From: Streptosporangium roseum DSM 43021
GTDB lineage: Bacteria > Actinomycetota > Actinomycetes > Streptosporangiales > Streptosporangiaceae
Reading direction: 5' to 3'
NCBI RefSeq assembly: GCF_000024865.1
Contig: NC_013595.1
Location: 868,001-932,000, forward strand
DNA length: 64,000 nt
Shown: in pieces, positions 34,603 through 41,338 of the stretch
How the letters are laid out: every line of letters starts with the position of its first letter
How positions within the stretch are numbered: position 1 is the stretch's first letter
The notes under the pieces: model-generated
The model's database searches: none
Seen by the model: the letters and a program-made list of their open reading frames with translations, nothing else
What the model was told of the DNA's origin: nothing
Made by a program: the position numbers and the translations under genes

Positions 34603-34850
34603 TCCGTCCACGATGCCGCGTCCGACGGCCAGCCTGAAGGCTGGCACCATATTCCGCTGCCCGGAATCTGCCCACGCTGCAGCACGGCTCGAACTCAAAA
34701 TCTGCGGATTAAAAGATCGGCTGAGGCTTGTTCCGGATGGTTCAACGCAGGCCGGCAGGCATACGTGGTCCATCCTGAACGGTCTGGGACGACTTCGAAC
34801 TGCAACTGGAAGTGCAACGGGACTTTTCCGCCCCGCCTGCGATCACTTGC

Positions 34851-35576
34851 CTAGACCGGACCGGAACAGCCCGCTGAGTAGGCGGCCTCTTCGGGGCGGA
34901 AGACGGCTGCTGTGACGGGCGCATGCAGCGTCCAGCCCAGGGAGTGGTAGAGCCCGAGTCCGTCCCGGGTCGCGACGAGGACGCCGGTTCGGGCTCCTTG
35001 GATCGCGGCGTAGTGGCCAAGGGCACTCATGACGCGGCTGCCTAACCCCCGACGGCGATGCGATGGGTGAGTCTCCACCTGGTCGACGATCGCGAACGAC
35101 CCGGTCCGTGCGATCCGCCCCCTGGCGGCTATCTGCTCATCGGCGCCAAGGACTTCTGCATCGGTGACGGCACCCTGTGTCGTGACCCGCAGTGCGTAAC
35201 CGGTCGGCATGGAGAACTCGGCGGAACGCAGGGGAACCGTCATCATGTACTCGGGGTCCTTTACGAGCCACTCGGTCGGCAGTACGGCGGCGACGGTCTC
35301 CACTTTCGCACAAACCTTGAGCCAGGTTCCCGGCGCGAGCGGTTCCCGTGTCAGACGGCGGAGGGCTGCCGGATCAAATCGGGGCAGCACGTAACGGATG
35401 AGGTGGCCTGACAGTCCCACATCGATTCTGTAGCCGCCCGGCACCGCCACTGGTGATTCGGTCGCGCGGGAGAGTGTCCATCCCTGTACCCAGGCCGCGG
35501 CCACTTCAGGGAGGGCTCCGACGTCTTCAGAGGCGTTGGCCGGGGTACCAAGCACCGTCAGTCCCTTCGTGAACAT
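34851..35576 (-). CDS. GNAT-family N-acetyltransferase
   Basis: A 241-residue protein whose C-terminal half carries the GNAT acetyl-CoA motif: AIVDQVETHPSHRRRGLGSRVMSALGHYA, with RRRGLG for the pyrophosphate loop, then GVLVATRDGLGLYHSLGWTLHAPVT. The N-terminal 110 residues are a separate domain of unknown role. ATG 35576 is favoured; an in-frame start at 35615 adds 13 residues. The substrate is unknown. It is cargo between att copies 4 and 5, on the opposite strand to the DUF6461 gene. Confidence 0.8.
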   Translation of the reverse strand: MFTKGLTVLGTPANASEDVGALPEVAAAWVQGWTLSRATESPVAVPGGYRIDVGLSGHLIRYVLPRFDPAALRRLTREPLAPGTWLKVCAKVETVAAVLPTEWLVKDPEYMMTVPLRSAEFSMPTGYALRVTTQGAVTDAEVLGADEQIAARGRIARTGSFAIVDQVETHPSHRRRGLGSRVMSALGHYAAIQGARTGVLVATRDGLGLYHSLGWTLHAPVTAAVFRPEEAAYSAGCSGPV

Positions 35577-35828
35577 CACAGGTCTACCGGACACCTTATT
35601 GCGACTTCCTCGCAATAACGGACCCTACTCCCGTTAGGGGCCTCTGGCCGACCCGCCATCGTCGTAACCAGTTTGGAAGATTGCGGCGCGCGACCCTCTG
35701 AGCTACTACGTTCCAGGTCAGGGGCAGTTTCTCCTTGCCCGTGAGTCCCCGTGATTCCCCCTTGGCGACCCTCCTGACGGGCACGGCCTGAGAACCCCGT
35801 GCGGACGCACGCCCCCTCCCCGCCTGAT

Positions 35829-35930
35829 CTTCCCGTCTGCCTCGTCCCACCCCGGAGGGGCAACAGCCCGGGGACGGAGGGTCAAGGCCGTCTTCGCGTG
35901 TACGTCAGCCGGTAGACGTTCCTCGATCAT
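35829..35930. repeat. 102-bp att-associated repeat, copy B
   Basis: About 95 percent identical to 30190-30291. It is preceded by CCCCGTGATTCCCCC and a single GGCACG (35780-35785), as in the right flanks of the att copies, but no tRNA core is present. It may be the scar of a lost junction. Apart from this, 35577-36129 shows no gene. Confidence 0.8.
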
Positions 35931-36129
35931 CGGACGCCAACGGTCACAGACGGCCTTGAACCGGAGGAGTCGAGATGTTGGGCTTGCCTGGGACGTGACA
36001 GACGGGAAGATCAGGCTTCCACCTCAGCCATCACGGACCTAGTGTTTGAACGTCGATCATCCCGGAGCTGAGTCCCCGCCGGAGGCATGCTCTTGCCCGG
36101 TGTGGGAGTTCCATGGAAGATTGCGCCAC

Positions 36130-36354
36130 GTGGACGAGTTCAAGCGCTCGATCTGGTTCCGCGTGGCGGCAGCGATCTGGTGCTTCCAGATCGGGTGGCT
36201 CGGAGCCGGAATAGGCTTCGTGTTCGCTACGCCCAGAATGGCGTGGCCGATGTGGCATCTTCTGTCGTTCTTCGTGCTCGCATTCGTCGCGCTCATGGTC
36301 GTTGGCATCGGTAGAGCCCGGCACCGCGCGTGGTCGAAGGAACATTCACGGTAG
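36130..36354 (+). CDS. Small membrane protein, two helices
   Basis: A 74-residue protein (starts GTG, reads MDEFKRSIWFRVAAAIWCFQ) with two hydrophobic helices separated by a short loop (TPRMAWPMW) and a basic tail (RARHRAWSKEHSR). GGAAG lies about nine bases before GTG 36130; a TTG at 36046 would add 28 residues. No family is recognised. Confidence 0.5.
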   Translation: MDEFKRSIWFRVAAAIWCFQIGWLGAGIGFVFATPRMAWPMWHLLSFFVLAFVALMVVGIGRARHRAWSKEHSR

Positions 36355-36381
36355 GGGGCAATCGGTTAGCCGCGTGGCTCC

Positions 36382-36452
36382 CGCGCGAGACCGACCCCCA
36401 GGCCGCATGCTCGCGCGGGAGGGCCGCACGCTGCGGCGGCGGAGCCGCCGCC
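36382..36452. repeat. Twin-hairpin REP-like element, copy 2
   Basis: CCGCA-CGC-TGCGG (36424-36436) and CGGCGGC-GGA-GCCGCCG (36434-36450) follow a lead CGCGCGAGACCGACCCCCAGG similar to that at 33560. CCCGCGCGAG (36380-36389) also pairs with CTCGCGCGGG (36410-36419). It stands just before the truncated integrase at 36505. Confidence 0.7.
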
Positions 36453-36504
36453 TTGATAACCCATAAGCGCAAGGGCGACACCGAACGGGCGCTCATCTTA
36501 AGGG

Positions 36505-37135
36505 ATGGACGGCCGAGCCGACTGCACTCATGACCGTCGCTTCCGCGCTCTGGTGCTCCTGACCACCTTCGTGAGCCTGCGATGGGGTGAGGTCAGCGCG
36601 CTCCGCCGTACGGATGTCGACCTCGACGCGGAAACGGTGCGCATCCGGGTGACCTTCGTGGAGCGCTCGACCGGGGACTGGTCCTCGGCCCGCCCAAGTC
36701 CAAGGCTGGCCGGCGCACTGTCGGCATCCCGCAGGCCGTCGTTCAGGTGCTCCGTGAGCATGTCGCCACCTACGTCCAGGACGAGCCGGGCACAATTGAT
36801 GTTCCCCGGCGCGGAGGGCGGCCCGCTCCGGCGCAGTGACTTCAACACTTGTATGCGCTGGGTCGACGTGGTCAAGGAGATGGGTCTCCCCGGCCTTCAC
36901 CTCCATGATCTGTGTCACGCGGACAACATGTTCGCCGCCGAGTCCGGCGCTGGGCTCAAGGACCTGATGGCCCGGATGGGACGTGACAACGCGCGCCGCG
37001 ATGATCTACCAGCACGCCGTACGAGGTGCCGACAGGACGATCACGGACGCGATCGACAGGCAGATCATCGGACGTGACGAAGAGGACGAAGATCCGGCCG
37101 GAATGCCGGCCCCCGGTGAGCTGATCGAGAGCTAA
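36505..37135 (+). pseudogene. Tyrosine integrase, N-truncated and frameshifted (3)
   Basis: The C-terminal catalytic half of a phage-type integrase: box I arginine in FVSLRWGEVSALRRTDVDLD, box II as LHLHDLCHADN, and, after a frameshift near 36985, AAMIYQHAVRGADRT with the nucleophile Tyr, ending GELIES. The conserved HxLR arginine is Cys (HDLCH), which should abolish recombination, and a further frameshift lies near 36690. The N-terminal half is missing. GGCACG, terminator and att copy 5 follow. Confidence 0.85.
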
Positions 37136-37136
37136 T

Positions 37137-37142
37137 GGCACG
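37137..37142. promoter_or_regulatory. Single GGCACG on the integrase side
   Basis: GGCACG followed by CGAAGATCAACC, 78 bp left of the core start at 37215. Confidence 0.55.
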
Positions 37143-37170
37143 CGAAGATCAACCATCCCAGAAAACAATC

Positions 37171-37208
37171 AAGGCCCGGGTCGGGAATCAATCCATGACC
37201 TGGGCCTT
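37171..37208 (+). terminator. Hairpin terminator before att copy 5
   Basis: AAGGCCCGGGTC pairs with GACCTGGGCCTT around a 14-base loop. Confidence 0.75.
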
Positions 37209-37214
37209 CAGTCT

Positions 37215-37259
37215 TGGAGCGGGTGACGGGAATCGAACCCGCGCTGTCAGCTTGGGAAG
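37215..37259 (-). repeat. tRNA-Gly 3' att copy 5
   Basis: Forty-five bases identical to the tRNA 3' part. Its right flank closely resembles that of copy 4. Confidence 0.93.
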
Positions 37260-37348
37260 TGCAGCGAGTACGGCAGGTGGAGCGGCCGAACTGGGTGTTA
37301 GGTCGGTCGTGAGTGACCGTGGCTGCCCCCTTGTCACCCTGTCTAATT

Positions 37349-37364
37349 GCACGCTAATTGCACG
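37349..37364. promoter_or_regulatory. Paired GCACG repeats after att copy 5
   Basis: TAATTGCACGCTAATTGCACG: GCACG at 37349 and 37360, 11 bp apart. The first G of the usual GGCACG is T in both. Confidence 0.6.
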
Positions 37365-37378
37365 GTGATCATGTCGCG

Positions 37379-37807
37379 ATGTGGAGACGGGACACTGTCC
37401 TGGTGGAACCTCCCGAGTTTGCCGCCGTGAAACAGCGGGTGATGGGCGAGTCGTCCCCCAGCGATGGGCATGACCTCGACGGCATGTCAATGGACTTCGA
37501 TGGCTACCTCTGGCATTCGCGCCTGATCACAGAGGTGGCGGTTCGTCTGACCGGTGACACGGACAATCTGATCATGGCCACGTGCTGGATTGCGCCCGGG
37601 TGTTCAACCGTAGAGATCGCGGCCGAACTCGAACGGATCTGGTTGCAGGATCTCAGATACCAGTACTTCGAGGCCCACATGATCACTTCGGGCGAGCGGG
37701 GCGTGCGACTTGATGTGGTGACGCAGATTGCTCCGGACGACTTCTACGTCACGGCCGCGGTCGTCGTCGAGACAGCGCGGCCGGCTACGGGAGGGGCAAC
37801 AGGATGA
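37379..37807 (+). CDS. Unknown protein, first of a two-gene cargo cassette
   Basis: A 142-residue protein with blocks LDGMSMDFDGYLWHSRLITEVAVRLTGD, CWIAPGCSTVEIAAELERIWLQDLRYQYFEAH and a C-terminal strand DDFYVTAAVVVE. It looks like a soluble mixed alpha/beta protein. ATG 37379 lies 15 bp after the arm repeats. Its stop overlaps the next start (ATGA). I do not recognise it. The two genes are the whole content of the 976-bp segment between att copies 5 and 6. Confidence 0.6.
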   Translation: MWRRDTVLVEPPEFAAVKQRVMGESSPSDGHDLDGMSMDFDGYLWHSRLITEVAVRLTGDTDNLIMATCWIAPGCSTVEIAAELERIWLQDLRYQYFEAHMITSGERGVRLDVVTQIAPDDFYVTAAVVVETARPATGGATG

Positions 37808-38187
37808 TCACTTTCGACGAGACCTTCTACCGCATCACGGATCCCGAGTTCGAGATGACCATTCCAGCCTGGGAAGGATACGAGCCGGACACCGCCGACC
37901 AGGCAGATGCGACGATCACCTTCCGCGATGGCTCCCGCCGGTATGCGACCTTCATGACCCTGGATGTGGTCCAGCAGATCATGGACAAGAACGCGCGCAC
38001 CGGTGAGTGCCTCGGCGGCTGGTACTTCTGGTGCTCAGATTTGATCGTCATCAGGGATGTCGGGTTCGAAGGTATGGTGGCTGCGATCCGTGACCTGATC
38101 TCCTCAGGAGGCATCGAAGGAGCCTGCGGTCTGCTCGACCCTCTTGATGACGGAGAGCGATCAACGCCTCGGGAGAGCTCGGAGTGA
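37804..38187 (+). CDS. Unknown protein, second of a two-gene cargo cassette
   Basis: A 127-residue acidic protein: FDETFYRITDPEFEMTIPAWEGYE, ATITFRDGSRRYATFMTLDVVQQIMDKNARTGECLGGWYFWCSDLIVIRDVG, then a helical end. The overlapping ATGA start shows it is co-translated with the preceding gene. GGAGGGGCAACAGG lies upstream as a ribosome site. No family is recognised. It stops four bases before att copy 6, so no integrase fits in this segment. Confidence 0.65.
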   Translation: MITFDETFYRITDPEFEMTIPAWEGYEPDTADQADATITFRDGSRRYATFMTLDVVQQIMDKNARTGECLGGWYFWCSDLIVIRDVGFEGMVAAIRDLISSGGIEGACGLLDPLDDGERSTPRESSE

Positions 38188-38190
38188 GAG

Positions 38191-38236
38191 TGGAGCGGGT
38201 GACGGGAATCGAACCCGCGCTGTCAGCTTGGGAAGC
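38191..38236 (-). repeat. tRNA-Gly 3' att copy 6
   Basis: Forty-six bases identical to the tRNA 3' part. There is no integrase remnant or terminator on its left; the right flank matches that of copy 3. Confidence 0.93.
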
Positions 38237-38340
38237 ATCTACTGACTTTGGTGCTCTGAGCTGGAAAAACGGGGATGCAGGTCAGAGTGGGTCGAGTCCC
38301 CGTGAGTCCCCCTGAGTGACCGTGGTTCCCCGCCTGTTCT

Positions 38341-38357
38341 GGCACGGATCCGGCACG
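38341..38357. promoter_or_regulatory. Paired GGCACG repeats after att copy 6
   Basis: GGCACG at 38341 and 38352, 11 bp apart and 150 bp from the core start. Confidence 0.6.
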
Positions 38358-38483
38358 TGATCAACGTTGCGTGGGAAGCCGGACGACTACCCTCGGGGCG
38401 GAGCGCGCTCGTGGGCCTCCCGCCGCGGATCTTTCTCGACAGGAAGAGCAGGAGCGTTTCCAGGACGTGATACTTGCCATCGC

Positions 38484-38500
38484 TATAACGTCCGTGTTAT
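38484..38500 (+). promoter_or_regulatory. Leaderless promoter and operator of toxin-antitoxin pair 2
   Basis: A TATAAC -10 box (38484-38489) ends nine bases before ATG 38499, the same geometry as pair 1. ATAAC-N6-GTTAT (38485-38500) is an inverted repeat over the -10 and the start codon. Confidence 0.6.
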
Positions 38501-38843
38501 GAACTGGGGAGAGGCGGAACTGGAGCCAGAGGTCGATGAGTGGTTCGACACGCTTGATCAGGAGGGGCAGGAGACGGCGGCGTTCTATGTCGACCTGCTG
38601 GCCGAGCGTGGTGTCCTGCTGGATGAGCCCTACACTCGTCAGCTCCGCGGCAAGTTACGTGAGCTGCGTTTCCACCTCGACCGAGAGGCGGTACGGATCA
38701 CCTACTGGATCGCACCGGGTCGGCGGATCATCATGCTGACGGTGTTCCGCAAGCAGCGGATGCGCGAGTCCGCTGAGATCGAGCGGGCGTGGCGGGCCAT
38801 GCAGCGGTGTATCGCCGAGGCTCACACGGCAGACGAGGAGTGA
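38499..38843 (+). CDS. Type II toxin, RelE/HigB (Gp49) family
   Basis: A 114-residue homologue of the toxin at 29091, with the same landmarks: LEPEVDEWFDTL, RQLRGKLRELRFHL, VRITYWI and IIMLTVFRKQR. ATG 38499 is leaderless. An antitoxin gene follows five bases after the stop. It is cargo between att copy 6 and the intact tRNA gene. The two toxins are clearly diverged in sequence, so this is not a recent duplication. Confidence 0.88.
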   Translation: MNWGEAELEPEVDEWFDTLDQEGQETAAFYVDLLAERGVLLDEPYTRQLRGKLRELRFHLDREAVRITYWIAPGRRIIMLTVFRKQRMRESAEIERAWRAMQRCIAEAHTADEE

Positions 38844-38848
38844 GCGGT

Positions 38849-39148
38849 ATGGGTGAGCGCAAGAGCTGGGGTGCCAAGCGGGCTGAGATCGTGAGCCGTC
38901 CGGGGGCCGGAGCGGCGTATGAGGCCGCCAGGATCCGGTTTGAGCTAGGGGAGGCGGTACGGCTGCGCCGTGAGCAGCTCGGTCTGACCCAGAGTGAGCT
39001 GGCCGAGCGCACGGGGTTGAAGCAGCCTGCGGTGGCGCGGTTTGAGGCAGGCGGGACGATGCCGACGATTCCGATGCTGGAGAGGCTTGCGGAGGCGTTG
39101 GAGATGCGGCTCAGTGTCCAGTTCCAGCCGTTGCGTGAGGCGAGCTGA
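38849..39148 (+). CDS. Antitoxin, XRE-family HTH
   Basis: A 99-residue protein with a Cro/CI HTH: VRLRREQLGLTQSELAERTGLKQPAVARFEAGG, then IPMLERLAEALEMRLSVQF. ATG 38849 has GAGGAG about eight bases upstream, unlike the leaderless toxin gene. It should bind the toxin and the operator at 38484. Confidence 0.88.
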   Translation: MGERKSWGAKRAEIVSRPGAGAAYEAARIRFELGEAVRLRREQLGLTQSELAERTGLKQPAVARFEAGGTMPTIPMLERLAEALEMRLSVQFQPLREAS

Positions 39149-39175
39149 TCTGTTGAAGAGGCGCCGAAGCCATCG

Positions 39176-39181
39176 GGCACG
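39176..39181. promoter_or_regulatory. Single GGCACG left of the intact tRNA
   Basis: GGCACG 89 bp left of the CCA end of the tRNA; the usual distance at the other junctions is 78 bp. No integrase sequence remains beside it. Confidence 0.4.
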
Positions 39182-39220
39182 CAGGGGGCATAGGCGGTCG
39201 TTGAGGTTCCGGGAAAGATC

Positions 39221-39258
39221 AAGGTCCGGGTTCGGAGACCATCCGCAGCCTGGGCCTT
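39221..39258 (+). terminator. Decayed hairpin terminator before the intact tRNA
   Basis: AAGGTCCGGG and CCTGGGCCTT keep the outline of the terminators at the other junctions, with weaker pairing. Confidence 0.5.
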
Positions 39259-39264
39259 CGAGCG

Positions 39265-39338
39265 TGGAGCGGGTGACGGGAATCGAACCCGCGCTGTCAG
39301 CTTGGGAAGCTGATGTTCTGCCATTGAACTACACCCGC
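39265..39338 (-). tRNA. glyT: tRNA-Gly (anticodon CCC)
   Basis: On the minus strand the gene starts GCGGGTGTAGTTCAATGGC and folds into a normal cloverleaf. The acceptor stem GCGGGTG pairs with CACCCGC, the anticodon loop TTCCCAA gives CCC, and the T arm is GGGTTCGATTCCC. CCA appears to be encoded (39265-39267). It is the only full-length member of the repeat family and the apparent integration target of the array to its left. The specific gene symbol in this species is unknown. Confidence 0.95.
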
Positions 39339-39447
39339 AGCGGTCTGCCGCGTCCACCACTGTAGCGGAAACTCGCACCACTCTCGCAGTCCGCGGAGCA
39401 GAGTTTCTCGGTCTGCCGGGGGGCGCGGCGTTGGTAGGTTGCCTCAC

Positions 39448-40023
39448 GTGCTGCTTTCCGATCGTGACATCGCCGCCGAGATCGCGTCCGGCAGGGTCAG
39501 CCTTGACCCCTTCCATCCGGAGATGATCCAACCCTCCAGCGTCGACGTGCGTCTGGACCGTTATTTCAGGGTTTTTGAGAACCATCGGTACCCGCACATC
39601 GACCCGGCGGTCGAGCAGCCCGATCTCACGCGGATGGTCGAGCCCGAGGGCGACGACCCGTTCATCCTGCATCCCGGGGAATTCGTTCTGGCCAGCACCT
39701 ATGAGGTCATCAGCCTTCCGGACGACATCGCCTCCCGGCTGGAGGGGAAGAGCTCGCTGGGGCGGCTCGGCCTGCTCACCCATTCCACCGCGGGGTTCAT
39801 CGACCCGGGGTTCAGCGGGCATGTGACGCTTGAGCTCTCCAATGTCGCGACGCTGCCGATCAAGCTCTGGCCCGGTATGAAGATCGGGCAGTTGTGCATG
39901 TTCCGGCTCAGCTCGCCGGCCGAGCATCCCTACGGCTCGCAGAAGTACGGCTCGCGATACCAGGGACAGCGCGGACCGACGCCGAGCCGTTCCTACCTGA
40001 ACTTCCACCGCACCCGCATCTGA
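39448..40023 (+). CDS. dcd: dCTP deaminase (DCD:DUT type)
   Basis: A 191-residue dCTP deaminase. It begins MLLSDRDIAAEI and shows the trimeric dUTPase-like core: IQPSSVDVRL, the substrate segment RLEGKSSLGRLGL, HSTAGFIDPGFSGHVTLELSN, and the C-terminal KYGSRYQGQRGPTPSRSY that closes over the nucleotide. In actinobacteria the enzyme often converts dCTP directly to dUMP. GTG 39448 is preferred over an upstream TTG. TAGGTT sits six bases before the GTG, so the message may be leaderless. It lies directly right of the tRNA and starts the core region. Confidence 0.95.
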   Translation: MLLSDRDIAAEIASGRVSLDPFHPEMIQPSSVDVRLDRYFRVFENHRYPHIDPAVEQPDLTRMVEPEGDDPFILHPGEFVLASTYEVISLPDDIASRLEGKSSLGRLGLLTHSTAGFIDPGFSGHVTLELSNVATLPIKLWPGMKIGQLCMFRLSSPAEHPYGSQKYGSRYQGQRGPTPSRSYLNFHRTRI

Positions 40024-40720
40024 ACGCACCCGGGCCCCAGGAGGCCCACAGGGAGCCTGTGGGGCGTGGAGCCCCGGGGCGGCTCACCCGTCCGCACCGC
40101 GACGGGCTTCCGGCTGTGAGGGCCGTGAGAGCCCATCCCGGGCCCGTTCGGGGCGGGCGGATGTGACGGTCGTCCCTCAAGGTCGTCCGGGACGCTCTCG
40201 GGTGCCGTGACGGAAATCACCGTGGCGTCTCGGGAGCCCGGCTCTCGGCGACGGGGTCGTATCCCGGGATGCCCGAGGTCCCCGGGGCGGGGAGCGGGTT
40301 TCCGGGCCGCGGCGGGTCCGGAGTCCGTCGAGGCCTGTGGGTCGGCGGGCTCCTGGTTCGGCGGGCCTGTAGTGCGGCGGGCCCCGTGGTTCGGCGGGCC
40401 CGTAGTTCAGGGGCCTGGAGTCCGGCGGACGCGGTGAGGCGTGGCAGGACGGGGCGGGGCAGGTCAGGGCGGGGACGGCGACACGTCGATCATCGCGCCG
40501 GGGACGGGCCCCATACGTGACCAGTTTCGGCATAACATGGCCAAAACCAGCAAAACGGTCATCGGAAAGATGCCGCTAAGGCTCCCTCAAGCTGAGTGTC
40601 GCCAGGTATATGCCGGGTAGCGACAACTGGAAGAGTAGGCGTCTAGCGGGTGAAGTTCGTATTTCCGCTGGTAACCCGTACCCTTCTCTGCGGACCATCC
40701 CCGCACATCTGGAGAACGAC
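40024..40720. other. Long intergenic region with degenerate G-rich repeats
   Basis: Nearly 700 bp with no convincing gene. Between about 40335 and 40440 a short motif of the form TTCGGCGGGCC is repeated several times imperfectly. The last 120 bp are less GC-rich and should contain the promoter of the PhoU-like gene. Confidence 0.5.
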
Positions 40721-41338
40721 GTGCGCCTGCGTCTCACGCCTAGTGAGGACAGCTACTACGACTTGTTCGCCGACTCGGCGAACAACCTCGTCACAGCGTC
40801 CCGTCTGTTGGTAGAGATCATCAGCGACGGATCGGACAGGGAAGCCCTGGCCGAAAAGATGCGCGCCTGTGAGCACGCCGGTGACGAACGCACACACGCG
40901 ATCATGAACCGGCTCAACGAGAGCTTCATCACGCCCTTCGACCGCGAGGACATCTACCGTCTCGCGTCGAACCTCGACGACGTGATGGACTACATGGAGG
41001 CCGCCGCCGACCTCATCGTCCTGTACCAGATCGACCATCTCCCCAAAGAGGTCGTCCGGCAGGTCGAGGTGCTGGAGCGGGCCGCCGAGCTGACCGCCGA
41101 GGCCATGCCCCGGCTGCGTTCGATGAGAAACCTGAACGAGTACTGGATCGAGATCAACCGGCTGGAGAACCAGGCCGACCAGGTTTACCGCCGCCTTCTC
41201 GCCAAGCTCTTCGGCGGGGAGTACGACGCGTTGACCGTCCTCAAGATGAAGGAGGTCATCGATCAGCTTGAGATGGCCGCCGACGCCTTCGAGCACGTGG
41301 CCAACACGATCGAGTCGATCGCGGTCAAGGAAAGCTAA
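40721..41338 (+). CDS. DUF47/PhoU-like phosphate transport regulator
   Basis: A 205-residue all-helical protein of the DUF47 (PhoU-like) family: SYYDLFADSANNLVTASRLL, CEHAGDERTHAIMNRLNESFITPFDREDIYRLASNLDDVMDYMEAA, and a late ENQADQVYRRLLAKLF. Two ExxxD-type helices probably bind a metal cluster. GTG 40721 has GGAGAA six bases upstream; the frame is open further left but non-coding in character. It is immediately followed by a Pit transporter gene, and DUF47 proteins are thought to regulate such transporters. Confidence 0.9.
   Translation: MRLRLTPSEDSYYDLFADSANNLVTASRLLVEIISDGSDREALAEKMRACEHAGDERTHAIMNRLNESFITPFDREDIYRLASNLDDVMDYMEAAADLIVLYQIDHLPKEVVRQVEVLERAAELTAEAMPRLRSMRNLNEYWIEINRLENQADQVYRRLLAKLFGGEYDALTVLKMKEVIDQLEMAADAFEHVANTIESIAVKES

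Noticed and set aside
39268..39338. Possibility that the short tRNA-like copies are functional tRNA genes
   Set aside because: Copies 1-6 lack the D arm and 5' acceptor strand, so only the copy at 39265-39338 can fold as a tRNA.
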